The notes under the pieces were generated by a model, which saw nothing but the letters and a program-made list of their open reading frames with translations, ran no database searches and was not told where the DNA came from. 64,000 nt of DNA. It comes from Promethearchaeota archaeon (GTDB lineage: Archaea; Asgardarchaeota; Lokiarchaeia; Sigyniarchaeales; SOKP01). Location of the stretch: assembly GCA_016840085.1 (NCBI GenBank), contig JAEOTA010000073.1:1-64000 (forward strand), read 5' to 3'. How positions within the stretch are numbered: the stretch's first letter is position 1; every line of letters starts with the position of its first letter. The position numbers and the translations under genes were made by a program. Positions 17,998 through 27,754 of this stretch are shown here, in pieces.

Positions 17998-19902
17998 ATG
18001 GAAGGAGAAAGACTTTCATATCATAAATCTGTTCAAAAAGTATATGAAAGGATAAAAAAAGATGGCATGATTAATATATGGGATCGTTTTGAAGCCCAAG
18101 GATTTGGTGGAGATCCAGATAAACGATGCCCTTTTTGCTTGAAGGGTGCTCGCTGTGATTTATGTTCAAATGGTCCTTGTAGGGCAGATTCTTCTATTGA
18201 TAAGAGGGGTGTATGTGGGATTACAGCTGATGGCATGGCAATGCGAATGATGCTCCTTAGAAATGTATTGGGAGCCTCTACGTATCATTATCATACTGAA
18301 ACAACTCTAAAAACATTAAAAGCAACTATAGAAGGAAAAACTCCTTTTAAGATCTCAGAACCTGGAAAACTTAGAAGTTTTACTGAGCGACTTGGATTAG
18401 ATACATCAGGATCAGATAATGATATAGCGCTACGATTGTATAATTTTGCTAAAGAAGATGTCAATAGGCCCTACGATGAACCCAGTAAAATTGTAGCAAA
18501 ATTAGCTCCTCCAGAAAGACAAGAAGTATGGAAAAAGCTACGCATATATCCCGGTGGATTATATGGTGAAATGATGTTTTCAACAAGCTCTTGTCTTACT
18601 AATGTGGATGGTTATTATGCAAGTTTAGCCCTTAAAGCAATGAGACTCGGTATTGCAATGGCTTATCAGAGCCAAATAGTAAATGAATTCGTCCAAGATA
18701 TTCTATTTAATATACCAAGACCTCATAAAATGCGTGTCGATCTTGGCGTTTTAGATCCTGATTATGTCAATGTGATTCCAAATGGCCATGAACCATTCTT
18801 AGGATTTGCAATGGTTCAATTAGCAAGAAAACCAGAATGGCAAGAAAAGGCTAAATCTGTAGGTGCTAAAGGGTTAAGAATAATTGCAAATATTGAAACT
18901 GGGCAAGAGATGATACAGAGATGGGAGATGGATGATGTTTTTTATGGTTTTACAGGAAATTGGATAATGCAAGAGGCAATTCTGGCGAGCGGTTGTATTG
19001 ATGCATTCGTTTGCGATATGAATTGTTCAATGCCAATTGATCCACTCTATGCCGAAAAATATAAATTCAAATTGATACCTGTATCTGAAGTTGTTGCTTT
19101 TGAAGGAATAACTGAGAGAGTAGATTATATTCCTGAAAAAGCCGAAGAACAAGCAGCCAAACTGCTTCAAATGGCAATTGATAACTTTAAAGAAAGACGA
19201 GCAAGTATTGAACCAGTAACGGGTCTTGATATGAATGAAGCTGTTGTTGGATTTTCTACTGAAAGCATTCTTGAAGCTCTTGGAGGAAGTTTAGAACCAC
19301 TTTTAGATGCAATCAAAAATGGATCTATAAGAGGTGTTGCTGGATTAGTATCATGCACTTCTCTTAGAGATTATGGTCAAGATGTTCATACAGTCAATAT
19401 TGCTAAGGAATTAATTAAAAGAGATGTTTTAGTATTATCTTTGGGGTGCGGTAATGGGGGACTACAAGTAGCAGGTCTCTGTAGCCCTGAAGCAAAAGAA
19501 TTAGCGGGTTCGGGATTGAAAACTGTTTGTGAAAAATTAGGCATACCTCCGGTTCTAAGTTATGGTACCTGTACAGATACAGGACGATTGGCAGATCTTG
19601 TAGGCGCTATATCCGCTGCTTTAGGAGATGTCGCGATACCTGATTTACCCGTGGTTGCAGTTGCTCCAGAGTATATGGAACAAAAAGCCACTATTGATGC
19701 GATATTTGCGTTAGCTTTTGGATTATATACATATGTAAATCCAGTACCAACAATTACAGGAGGTTTAGATTTAGTCAAATTACTAACTGTAGATTGTAAA
19801 GATATTACTGGAGGGATTTTGCATGTAGAAACAGATACCAAAGAAGCTGTCGATGCAATGATGGAACACATTGAAAAAAATAGAAATAAACTTGGCATAT
19901 AA
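17998..19902 (+). CDS. CooS-type carbon-monoxide dehydrogenase homologue, atypical active site
   Basis: 634 residues, the normal CooS length and fold. The N-terminal cluster motif is C44-x2-C47-x5-C53-x2-C56-x4-C61 with C73; C44 and C47 replace the C-x7-C D-cluster pair of canonical enzymes. Of the C-cluster ligands, the equivalents of His261 (H264, GHEP), Cys333 (C343), Cys446 (C453), Cys476 (C484) and Cys526 (C525) and of Lys563 (K563) are present, but the CysCys at the Cys295 position is Ile299-Glu300 (LRIIANIETGQE). Hybrid cluster proteins have Glu there. CO oxidation is therefore uncertain. It has its own promoter-like TTTAATATAAATA and a GAGGG ribosome site, and no cooF or maturation gene adjoins it. 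Confidence 0.85.
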   Translation: MEGERLSYHKSVQKVYERIKKDGMINIWDRFEAQGFGGDPDKRCPFCLKGARCDLCSNGPCRADSSIDKRGVCGITADGMAMRMMLLRNVLGASTYHYHTETTLKTLKATIEGKTPFKISEPGKLRSFTERLGLDTSGSDNDIALRLYNFAKEDVNRPYDEPSKIVAKLAPPERQEVWKKLRIYPGGLYGEMMFSTSSCLTNVDGYYASLALKAMRLGIAMAYQSQIVNEFVQDILFNIPRPHKMRVDLGVLDPDYVNVIPNGHEPFLGFAMVQLARKPEWQEKAKSVGAKGLRIIANIETGQEMIQRWEMDDVFYGFTGNWIMQEAILASGCIDAFVCDMNCSMPIDPLYAEKYKFKLIPVSEVVAFEGITERVDYIPEKAEEQAAKLLQMAIDNFKERRASIEPVTGLDMNEAVVGFSTESILEALGGSLEPLLDAIKNGSIRGVAGLVSCTSLRDYGQDVHTVNIAKELIKRDVLVLSLGCGNGGLQVAGLCSPEAKELAGSGLKTVCEKLGIPPVLSYGTCTDTGRLADLVGAISAALGDVAIPDLPVVAVAPEYMEQKATIDAIFALAFGLYTYVNPVPTITGGLDLVKLLTVDCKDITGGILHVETDTKEAVDAMMEHIEKNRNKLGI

Positions 19903-19927
19903 TTTCTATTATTTTTAAATAATATCA

Positions 19928-21217
19928 CTAAATATTTTTTTTATAATTTTGATTTAGATAATCTTGAAAATCAGGGTGAGCAATAGAGATCAATGCTTTT
20001 GCTCGTTGCCGAATTGTTTTGCCCCGCAGATCTGCGATCCCATATTCAGTTATTATATAGTGTACATCATTACGGGAAGTGGTTACGCATGCTCCTTCAT
20101 TTAATAAAGGGACAATTCTTGAAATTGTGCCATTTTTACTTGTTGATGGAAATGCGATGATCGATTTTCCTCCTGGTGATAAGCTAGAAGCACGAACAAA
20201 ATCAACCTGTCCGCCTACACCAGAAAATTGTTGATAACCAATAGTATCTGAACAAACTTGACCGAATAAGTCAACTTGTATGGCAGAATTAATAGAAATT
20301 AAGTTATTTACTCGACCGGCAACCATAACATTATTAGTATAATCTACTGGATGCATATCGACATTTGGATTATCATCTACAAAATCATATAGACGCCTGG
20401 TGCCCATAAGAAAAGTAGCGGTAAATTTACCGGGATTTAAATTATTATATTTATTAGTAACGACTCCTTGATTGTAAAGATCTACAACCCCATCAGAAAA
20501 CATTTCAGTGTGAATACCTAAGTCTTGCTTTTCATGTAAAAATGATAAGGCAGCATCGGGAATAGCACCTATACCTAATTGAAGATTTGCTTTATCTGGA
20601 ATCAATGAAGCGATATTACGCCCAATACTTTCTTCTACACTTGAAATCTCTGGGGGTGTTATTTCTAATAATAGTCTGTCTGTCTCAACAATATAATCGA
20701 TTTCAGAGACATGAATTTGGGAGCCCCATGTTCTAGGCATTTGTTTATTTACTTCTGCTATAACTATTTTAGCGGATTGAGCTGCTTGCATTGTATAATC
20801 AACAGAAATACCAAAACTCAGATACCCATCTTCATTAGGTGGAGAGAGTTGAATTAAAGTAACATCTACGGGTAAGATTTCATCCCTAAAGAGTCTTGGA
20901 ATTTCAGAAAAAAATACAGGGGTATAATCGGATCTCCCTTCACTAATTCCCCTTCGAGTTCCTGCACCAGAAAATAGAGAATTGTGACGAAAATGATTTT
21001 CCATTCCAGGTAAACAGTATTTACATTCTCGTAATGGTACCATATGTACAATTTCTACATCTTGAAGCCTATTATTCTGATTTACAAGCTCATCAACTAA
21101 TATTATTGGTTCCCCTGCAGCATGTCCAAATACAACTCTATTTCCAGAATTTACATGAAGTAATGCTTCTTCTTTTGTAGTAATCTTCTCATTATAATCT
21201 TGTTTCCAATCTTTCAT
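19928..21217 (-). CDS. Acetyl-CoA hydrolase/CoA-transferase family protein
   Basis: 429 residues of the 4-hydroxybutyrate/butyrate CoA-transferase family: GNRVVFGHAAGEP near the N-terminus, LQLGIGAIPDAALSFL, the MGTRRLYDFVDDNP region, and the catalytic-glutamate segment HYIITEYGIADLRGKT. These cytosolic enzymes move CoA between acetyl-CoA and short organic acids. It is convergent with the CooS-like gene 26 bases away, so the two are not in one operon. It would fit with the acyl-CoA genes at 33573 and 59429. Confidence 0.88.
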   Translation of the reverse strand: MKDWKQDYNEKITTKEEALLHVNSGNRVVFGHAAGEPIILVDELVNQNNRLQDVEIVHMVPLRECKYCLPGMENHFRHNSLFSGAGTRRGISEGRSDYTPVFFSEIPRLFRDEILPVDVTLIQLSPPNEDGYLSFGISVDYTMQAAQSAKIVIAEVNKQMPRTWGSQIHVSEIDYIVETDRLLLEITPPEISSVEESIGRNIASLIPDKANLQLGIGAIPDAALSFLHEKQDLGIHTEMFSDGVVDLYNQGVVTNKYNNLNPGKFTATFLMGTRRLYDFVDDNPNVDMHPVDYTNNVMVAGRVNNLISINSAIQVDLFGQVCSDTIGYQQFSGVGGQVDFVRASSLSPGGKSIIAFPSTSKNGTISRIVPLLNEGACVTTSRNDVHYIITEYGIADLRGKTIRQRAKALISIAHPDFQDYLNQNYKKNI

Positions 21218-21521
21218 AAATATCCCTTTATTACAAATTTCCTTTTATTTCACATCAATGAGAATCAAAATAGTGTTATATCGTAGGCTAATAGACTTAA
21301 TTGGTTGTTTATTTATTAATTCGATTATTTATATTTTGAAGTAATATTGGATTTTTAATTTTTTTTCTTTTTATCACATTATAGAGTTTTTGGTAATGAA
21401 ACTTAAGGGTAAAAAAAAACTAGAGTAAGAATAAGCTTTATTTATCTAAAAGGTTTAATTCAATTTACCTTAATTTAAATTTAATCTGAAATTTTAACGA
21501 AAATGTAAAGGTGTTAGTATA

Positions 21522-22055
21522 ATGGGAAAATCATCAGGAGTGGGAATAGCTATTTTAGGATTACTTATTGGAATAGGAGGATTAGGCCTTGGAGCTTATT
21601 CTTATTTTACATTTAGTGGTCAAATTGCTGATCTCAACAAACAGATGGATGATATATCGGTGAAAGAAACTTGGTACGCTGAGAATTTAACAGATTGGTC
21701 TCCATCCGCCGTAAATACTAATGAATCTATCCCTAATCTTACGATTAATTTCCAGGTAAATGAAGGTGAATCAGTTTATTTATCATTTGTAACTAGGGCG
21801 ATTATTTATGGGTATTCTGGGCAATCTTATATACGTTTTACATTTCGCATCGATGGAGTAATTTTAGATGCACCTTATACCATAGCAGGTGGTTTGAGTA
21901 TAGATGAGACCTTTTTATATATTCCTGTGGCTCTTCAATATTCGGCTGATACATTAGCAGCAGGAAATCATACAGTTTCTGTTGTTGCTTTGAAAGGTTA
22001 CACTTTGAATTTCATTCGTCAAAGTAGTTTGTTAGTTCAAACTTATGTCACTTAA
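21522..22055 (+). CDS. Secreted or anchored hypothetical protein
   Basis: 177 residues. Residues 1-32 form an N-terminal hydrophobic anchor (GVGIAILGLLIGIGGLGLGA), then a short coiled piece and an outer beta-rich domain with alternating Tyr/Ser/Thr and several N-glycosylation sites. No family recognised; the pattern suggests a single small beta-sandwich on the cell surface. AAGGTG before the ATG is a fair ribosome site. Confidence 0.55.
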   Translation: MGKSSGVGIAILGLLIGIGGLGLGAYSYFTFSGQIADLNKQMDDISVKETWYAENLTDWSPSAVNTNESIPNLTINFQVNEGESVYLSFVTRAIIYGYSGQSYIRFTFRIDGVILDAPYTIAGGLSIDETFLYIPVALQYSADTLAAGNHTVSVVALKGYTLNFIRQSSLLVQTYVT

Positions 22056-22355
22056 ACCCAACTACTTCTCTTTTTTTTTATATTTTATCTAGAATTTGGT
22101 TCATTAAGTTGTGAAGAACTTTGTGGTTTTGATTTAAATATTGACCTTAAACAATATATCAAAACTAGAGCTTGGGATAATAAATGCTGTAATTTCATCC
22201 TTTTTGCTGTAGGACACGTTTCTAAAATAACTAAAAAAGAGCTTAATCAAAACTGGAGTTAAGAGACTTTGAAACTTTTTTATAGTAGTTCAATTTAATT
22301 TGTAATATAACTATAAAATTTATTTAAAAAAATCCAAAAATGTAGAGATATAAAA
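22056..22355 (+). other. Intergenic region with a startless open frame
   Basis: The frame that carries the preceding gene stays open after its stop for 68 codons, to 22259-22261, with no ATG, GTG or TTG. Its middle reads SCEELCGFDLNIDLKQYI. This may be a decayed gene remnant or chance. The rest of the gap is AT-rich leader for the next gene. Confidence 0.25.
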
Positions 22356-24953
22356 ATGCGAATTTCTGAGAAAAAGAGCACGACAAAATTAGGAACAGTA
22401 ATGATTATTACAGCTATAATTATGATAATTTTCTCAATTCCAATTTTAAGTATTCCTTCTTTAGGCAAGGTATTATTTCCGGGAGATGGATTTTGGAAAA
22501 TTCCAGGTGAGGTGCCAAAAAGAGATACTCAGATAATTCCAGGGTTACTTGATGAAGTTATCATTATCAGGGATGATTGGGGTGTTCCTCATATTTATGG
22601 AGAACATGAAGAAGATATTTACTTTGCTATGGGTTATTGTCATGCTCAAGATAGGTTATTTCAGATGGATTTATATAGGCGCGTTGCGAGAGGCAGATTA
22701 TCAGAGATTCTTGGAAAATCCGCCTTATCCGAAGACAAGCTATATATTGCTTCTGGAATGGAATATTGGGCAAACAAAACATTACAAAAAGGATTAGAAA
22801 TGGCAGCAACAGGAGAAATAGATTTTTTTCCAACTATCGAAGGATATATTGAGGGTATTAATTATTATATAAAAAATCATAGAAACTCAAAACCTTTAGA
22901 ATATTATTTATTAGATTTTGAGCCAACAGAATTTACTCTATTGGATCTGATGTCGATCTTAAAGTTTTTATCATTTTATTATTCTTGGGGATACAGTGAT
23001 CTTTATCGGTTGATAAATTTAGAAGCATTTAGTTCAGTTGATGAAAGTTGGTATTCTGAGATTTTTCCTTTATATTCCCCTTATCAAATTCCAGTCTGTC
23101 CTAATTATGGCAGTTTTCCTAAAAGTCCAGCTCCAAGTCTAGCTTCCCCTAAAATAAGTTCTAGTTTGATTAAGGTGATTTCAGAATTCTTAAGCAATGT
23201 TGAAGAAATATCGTCACAAAAGGCTTTGATAGAATCTCAGTTTTCTCGAGGATCAAATAACTGGGTTATAGACGGTGTTTTAACCAATACAGGAAAACCT
23301 ATTTTATGTAATGATCAGCATTGGGGATGGCCACTTCCCCAATTTCTTTATGAAAATCACTTAGTTTCTACTGATACTAATTTTAATTTTTATGGATATA
23401 CGGTACCAGGGCTTCCCTATCCAATAGTAGGATTTAATGAATATCTTGGATGGGGAGAAACGATTTTTCCAGCGGATCAATTAGATTGGTATTTTTTTAA
23501 TACTGATGGAGATGAAAGTTATATTTATAATGGAGAGTCTATTGAGTATACAAAAAGAGAGTATGAAATTAATGTGAAAGGACAAGCTCCCGTGAAATTT
23601 ACTGTCAAAGATACTGTTCATGGTCCTGTATTAAATGATGTTCTGAGTGACAATGTTGTTCCAGATTCTTTACAAGCCTCAAATATAGTTATAGCACCTA
23701 AATGGATTCCAAATAATATTACTTTCGAATGGGCTGCAATTTACAAGATGATTCATGCCAAAAATCGAGAAGAATTTGATGATGCTTCAAGACTTCTTGA
23801 TACACCTCCTATGAATATAGTTTATGGTGATGTTGAGGGAAATATCGCTATACGCCCTACTGGTAAGGTCCCTATTAGAGATGATTCAAAAATTCCATTA
23901 GGATATTATAGTAATGGTTCCTTACCATATAATGGTTCTAATGGTGAAGGAGAATGGATTGGATATGTTCCATTTGAAGAGTTACCTAATACTCTAAATC
24001 CGTCTCAAAATTATTTAATATCATCAAATCAAATTGCGGTTGGTCCAGATTATAAAAAGTATTTCTTGATGAATGATTATGCTACCGGATATAGAGCTAG
24101 AAGACTTAATTATGTATTCAACAATTCTGCAGATGGTAGCATTGACGTTTCTAAAATGGCAACACTTCAGTCAGATGTAAATTCTAGTGCAGCCCAAGCC
24201 TTTACACCTTATATTATATATACAATTGAAGATAATTACGGATCAAATCCCTCTAATCAAATCGGAAACATTTTGACAATATTGAAGGATTGGGATTATG
24301 TAATGGACAAGGATTTAGCAGCTCCAACAATATATCGAAAATGGCGTGATTATTTCAGAGATTACACATTTGATGATGAGTTCATTACTTATAACGCTAT
24401 AAACAGCCCTGGATTTGATCTTTTAGAATATTTAATGAAGGAACAAGAAAATTCACACTGGTTTGATAATATTACAACAACTTCGGTTATTGAGACACGA
24501 GATGATATAATGTTAAAAGCATTGGAAAGTACTATTGAATGGCTTGAAGGATTTTATAAGACAGAAGATCCCTCAAAGTGGAGATGGGGGGATATCCACA
24601 AATATATCTTTAGGCACATAACAGGATTAATGGCACTAAGTAAAGGTCCATATGATGGGGATGGTGAAGGATATACAGTTAATCCTTCATCTGCAAATAT
24701 TAGAAATGGTATTGGATATTCAGGAGGAGGTGCTGCTCATAGGTTACTTATTGATTTTAGTAATCTCAGCAATTCAAGAACAGTAATATCTGGCGGTCAA
24801 CGTGGATTAAGTAATTCAAAACATTATGCTGACCAATTGGAACAACTATTTTTGCAAGGTAAGCATCATTACACCTATATACAATATAGCGTTACAACGT
24901 TTCCATCAAAAATCATTGAATCAATTATATATTTAAAGCCAGCAGGTGAGTAA
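22356..24953 (+). CDS. Penicillin acylase-family Ntn hydrolase, secreted or anchored
   Basis: 865 residues. An N-terminal membrane segment (14-36) exports the protein. The alpha part has the signature IIRDDWGVPHIYGEHEEDIY and HAQDRLFQMDLYRRVARG. The beta chain would begin at Ser300 after autocleavage in SRGSNNWVIDG, the Ntn nucleophile of penicillin/cephalosporin acylases. This family hydrolyses amides such as beta-lactams, acyl-homoserine lactones or N-acyl lipids. It is followed by a small membrane-protein gene 6 bases on. Outer-surface location suggests scavenging or lipid/amide turnover; the actual substrate cannot be read. Confidence 0.9.
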   Translation: MRISEKKSTTKLGTVMIITAIIMIIFSIPILSIPSLGKVLFPGDGFWKIPGEVPKRDTQIIPGLLDEVIIIRDDWGVPHIYGEHEEDIYFAMGYCHAQDRLFQMDLYRRVARGRLSEILGKSALSEDKLYIASGMEYWANKTLQKGLEMAATGEIDFFPTIEGYIEGINYYIKNHRNSKPLEYYLLDFEPTEFTLLDLMSILKFLSFYYSWGYSDLYRLINLEAFSSVDESWYSEIFPLYSPYQIPVCPNYGSFPKSPAPSLASPKISSSLIKVISEFLSNVEEISSQKALIESQFSRGSNNWVIDGVLTNTGKPILCNDQHWGWPLPQFLYENHLVSTDTNFNFYGYTVPGLPYPIVGFNEYLGWGETIFPADQLDWYFFNTDGDESYIYNGESIEYTKREYEINVKGQAPVKFTVKDTVHGPVLNDVLSDNVVPDSLQASNIVIAPKWIPNNITFEWAAIYKMIHAKNREEFDDASRLLDTPPMNIVYGDVEGNIAIRPTGKVPIRDDSKIPLGYYSNGSLPYNGSNGEGEWIGYVPFEELPNTLNPSQNYLISSNQIAVGPDYKKYFLMNDYATGYRARRLNYVFNNSADGSIDVSKMATLQSDVNSSAAQAFTPYIIYTIEDNYGSNPSNQIGNILTILKDWDYVMDKDLAAPTIYRKWRDYFRDYTFDDEFITYNAINSPGFDLLEYLMKEQENSHWFDNITTTSVIETRDDIMLKALESTIEWLEGFYKTEDPSKWRWGDIHKYIFRHITGLMALSKGPYDGDGEGYTVNPSSANIRNGIGYSGGGAAHRLLIDFSNLSNSRTVISGGQRGLSNSKHYADQLEQLFLQGKHHYTYIQYSVTTFPSKIIESIIYLKPAGE

Positions 24954-24959
24954 ACTTAA

Positions 24960-25349
24960 ATGAAATCTGAAAATCAAGATATAATTATTGGGATTATTAC
25001 ATCATTCGTTATTGCATCAATTTTTAGCATGATTCCGGTTTGGCAATTAATCATAATTCCAGGGATTATTGCTGGAGTCTTGAATACTACAATAAAAAGA
25101 GCTGTGTTAGCAAGTGGAATAGGTACTTTAATGGCATGGAGTTTATATGTGATATCCGGAGTAATTTTGAATAATGTTGACTTAATCCTTGACCAATTTG
25201 GTGCATTGATAATTGGACCTGGTTATGGAGGATTTTTTATATTTCTAATATTATTGATGAGCCTGTTATTCGGAGCTTTAGGAGGGGCGTTAGGTTACTA
25301 TTCAAAAACAATAATTAACGATTATCTTCAAACAAAAAAAGTGAAATAA
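24960..25349 (+). CDS. Small multi-span membrane protein
   Basis: 129 residues with about four hydrophobic segments (about 8-26, 28-44, 50-68 and 86-112), Gly-rich in the last one (GALGGALGYY). No family recognised. It starts 6 bases after the acylase stop, so the two are probably cotranscribed. It could be a membrane partner of the acylase, but nothing shows this directly. Confidence 0.55.
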   Translation: MKSENQDIIIGIITSFVIASIFSMIPVWQLIIIPGIIAGVLNTTIKRAVLASGIGTLMAWSLYVISGVILNNVDLILDQFGALIIGPGYGGFFIFLILLMSLLFGALGGALGYYSKTIINDYLQTKKVK

Positions 25350-25542
25350 TTATAAATTGAATTTTTAAAATCTTTTTATTCTTTTTATTTCTTAAATATC
25401 TAATATTTAATTAAAATTAACACTTTTTTTTTCGGAATCTTATCATAGAACTTTTAAATTGAATAAAATATATATAGAGATAAAATTAAAAATTAAAATA
25501 AATAATTAAAGGAAATTATAAAATACAAATTGTGTAAGAAAA

Positions 25543-26811
25543 ATGTTAAAAGATCAAAATTCGAAATTTTCTTTTACTGAACTTGAAAATAAACTTAAAA
25601 CCAAGTCGTTTTATACACTTTTCTTCACTCTTGTAATATTGAGTTTATTTTTCATTCAAGCATTAAGGTTATATATACCAGCGGTGTATGTTGCCATGTT
25701 TCACGTCGTATTTTATGAAGATATCGTAGAAAATTTACTCGTTCTGATAACTTTAATCTTTTTTGCCTTACCGGGTCTGACTAACACAATATGCAAAAAA
25801 GTGGGTATTAAGCGGCTACTAATGTTTTCTATTTATACAATTGCTATTAGTAGGCTTATCATTGCTTTTCATTTACCTAATATTTGGCAAACAATCTTTT
25901 CTGGGATACTTATTGCTTTTTATGGAATGTTTATAAGTACATTTCTTATATTATGGATTAAAGATGAAACCATTGAAATCAATTCATCTAATAAGATGAT
26001 CTTTGTGGTATTTTCCATATTGTGTGCCTTTCTTCTTGATTATCTTATAAGAACGATTGGTTTTTCACAGGATATCTCATTATTACCTCCAGGATTAGTC
26101 GCTGAATTTTGGTATATTACTCAATACATCTGGTTATTTATTCAAGTTCCCTTAACTGTATGCTGTATTTATTTTGCGAGATTATATTTTCCGAGATTTG
26201 CAAATCCTTCAAATTTAGGAGAAAGTGAAGAAAATAATACAAAAAGCACTGCTTATTCTTTGATTTTCGTAGGAATTGGCGTGATTTGGTTTCTATTGTT
26301 TAATATCTTTTTATATCCAAATATAATTGCTTTATATACTGAAACAAGTTATTATTTTAATAATATATTAAGTATCATTGCCTTGGTGGCAGCAATTTTA
26401 ATTATTTTGAGTGTTAAAAAGAAATACATCTTTAATTTTCAAGTTCTGGCAATTCTAAATGTGTTGTTGATTGTGTTTCTTTGCTTTTTCTTATTTATGG
26501 GGAGGATTATTACTTATTTAGCAACGGTTATGGTAACAATTTCTTTGGTTATCATGTATTTAGACTTTCTTTTACTTTTTGCTCAAATGGCTACAATTAA
26601 ATTTAAATGGGAAAAAGTTAAGACAATATCTAATGCTTTTACAATAGGACTCGTATTCTACATTTTGTTTACAGTTCTTCACATTTTCACTACTGATTGG
26701 GCATATGTGATTTCGGCATTTAAAGGATATGGGCCAATTATAGTACTTTTAGCAAGTATTCTTTTAGTAATTTCAATATTCTTATCAACACAAACAAATC
26801 TAAAGAGGTAA
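25543..26811 (+). CDS. Multi-span membrane protein, N-terminal half of a split CWH43-like module
   Basis: 422 residues with about ten to twelve membrane segments. Segments near residues 30-75 and 100-135 resemble the first 120 residues of the protein at 49941-52025, including an isoleucine-rich helix with Ser/Thr-Arg-x-Ile and a later Gly-rich segment. The next gene, 8 bases on, encodes the exonuclease/phosphatase domain which in the other protein is fused at the C-terminus. It is probably the membrane half of a two-protein complex. The homology between the membrane parts is judged by eye and moderate. Confidence 0.6.
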   Translation: MLKDQNSKFSFTELENKLKTKSFYTLFFTLVILSLFFIQALRLYIPAVYVAMFHVVFYEDIVENLLVLITLIFFALPGLTNTICKKVGIKRLLMFSIYTIAISRLIIAFHLPNIWQTIFSGILIAFYGMFISTFLILWIKDETIEINSSNKMIFVVFSILCAFLLDYLIRTIGFSQDISLLPPGLVAEFWYITQYIWLFIQVPLTVCCIYFARLYFPRFANPSNLGESEENNTKSTAYSLIFVGIGVIWFLLFNIFLYPNIIALYTETSYYFNNILSIIALVAAILIILSVKKKYIFNFQVLAILNVLLIVFLCFFLFMGRIITYLATVMVTISLVIMYLDFLLLFAQMATIKFKWEKVKTISNAFTIGLVFYILFTVLHIFTTDWAYVISAFKGYGPIIVLLASILLVISIFLSTQTNLKR

Positions 26812-26818
26812 GGAAAAT

Positions 26819-27628
26819 ATGGATAAAAAGTTTAAATATGTTTTATTAGTTCTCATAATCTCTCCATTACTCCTTTCAATAATAACATTTGGTATAGGAG
26901 AATTTCCCAGAAAGGCGAAATCGAAAAATGAATTAACCTTTATGACATACAATATTCATTTTGGTCAGGGAGAGGATGATTTACTTAATTTAGAACGAAT
27001 TGCACAAAATATCTTGATTGATGATCCTGATATTATTGGATTGCAGGAAGTTAGAGCAGGACGTATTACATCTCAAGGTATAGATATGGCCTTTTGGTTG
27101 GCAAAAAGGTTAAAGATGGATTATTACTTTTACAATCCGATTAATAATCACCATGAAATGGGAAATGCTATATTAAGTAAATACCCAATTATATTAAGAA
27201 ATGGATATGAAATACCAAGTCTTCTTATGGAAAGGGTTTTTGTACATTGTGTTGTTAAAATTAGTTCTACTCTCACAATAGATATATATTGTACCCATAT
27301 AGGAATTAGAACTGAAAATAAAGCTGCTCAAGTTGATTTTCTTCTCGAAAAAATAACAGAAATTACTACATCGTCCAAACAAGTTTTAATGGGTGATTTC
27401 AATCTACGAATCGATACATTAGAAATAGGAAACGTGCTTACTTACTTTAACGATACTGCTGCGGAATTTGGTGCTGATCCTCGGGCCTCAATTGATTATA
27501 TTTTCGCTGCGGGGTATCAAGAAATTACAGATAGCCATGTAATTACAGATATGCTTCCAGGAATTAATTCTCCAGCAGAATTTGGTTCAGATCATTTACC
27601 AGTTGTCTCTACGATAGTATTCTCCTAG
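26819..27628 (+). CDS. Endonuclease/exonuclease/phosphatase-fold protein
   Basis: 269 residues. Residues 7-27 are a membrane anchor; the rest is the EEP fold: TYNIHFG (Asn45), LQEV (Glu77), GNAILSKYPI, CTHIG (His160), MGDFN (Asp193, Asn195), SIDYIF (Asp226) and SDHLP (Asp258-His259). All metal and catalytic residues of the DNase I/phosphodiesterase superfamily are in place. In eukaryotes CWH43 combines such a domain with membrane helices. The start lies 8 bases after the preceding membrane-protein stop, so the pair is one transcription unit. Confidence 0.85.
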   Translation: MDKKFKYVLLVLIISPLLLSIITFGIGEFPRKAKSKNELTFMTYNIHFGQGEDDLLNLERIAQNILIDDPDIIGLQEVRAGRITSQGIDMAFWLAKRLKMDYYFYNPINNHHEMGNAILSKYPIILRNGYEIPSLLMERVFVHCVVKISSTLTIDIYCTHIGIRTENKAAQVDFLLEKITEITTSSKQVLMGDFNLRIDTLEIGNVLTYFNDTAAEFGADPRASIDYIFAAGYQEITDSHVITDMLPGINSPAEFGSDHLPVVSTIVFS

Positions 27629-27706
27629 ATAAATTTATTATACTATTATTTCTATTTAATTTATAAGTTAAAACAAGGATTAATAGAAAAAGAAAAAGAT
27701 TAAAAA

Positions 27707-27715
27707 TTTATATAC
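27707..27715 (+). promoter_or_regulatory. TATA-box promoter
   Basis: TTTATATAC lies about 48 bases before the ATG at 27755, giving a predicted leader of about 15-20 bases for the coiled-coil gene. Confidence 0.4.
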
Positions 27716-27754
27716 ATAACGATACTATAACTGGTTAAATATAAGAGTATAAAA

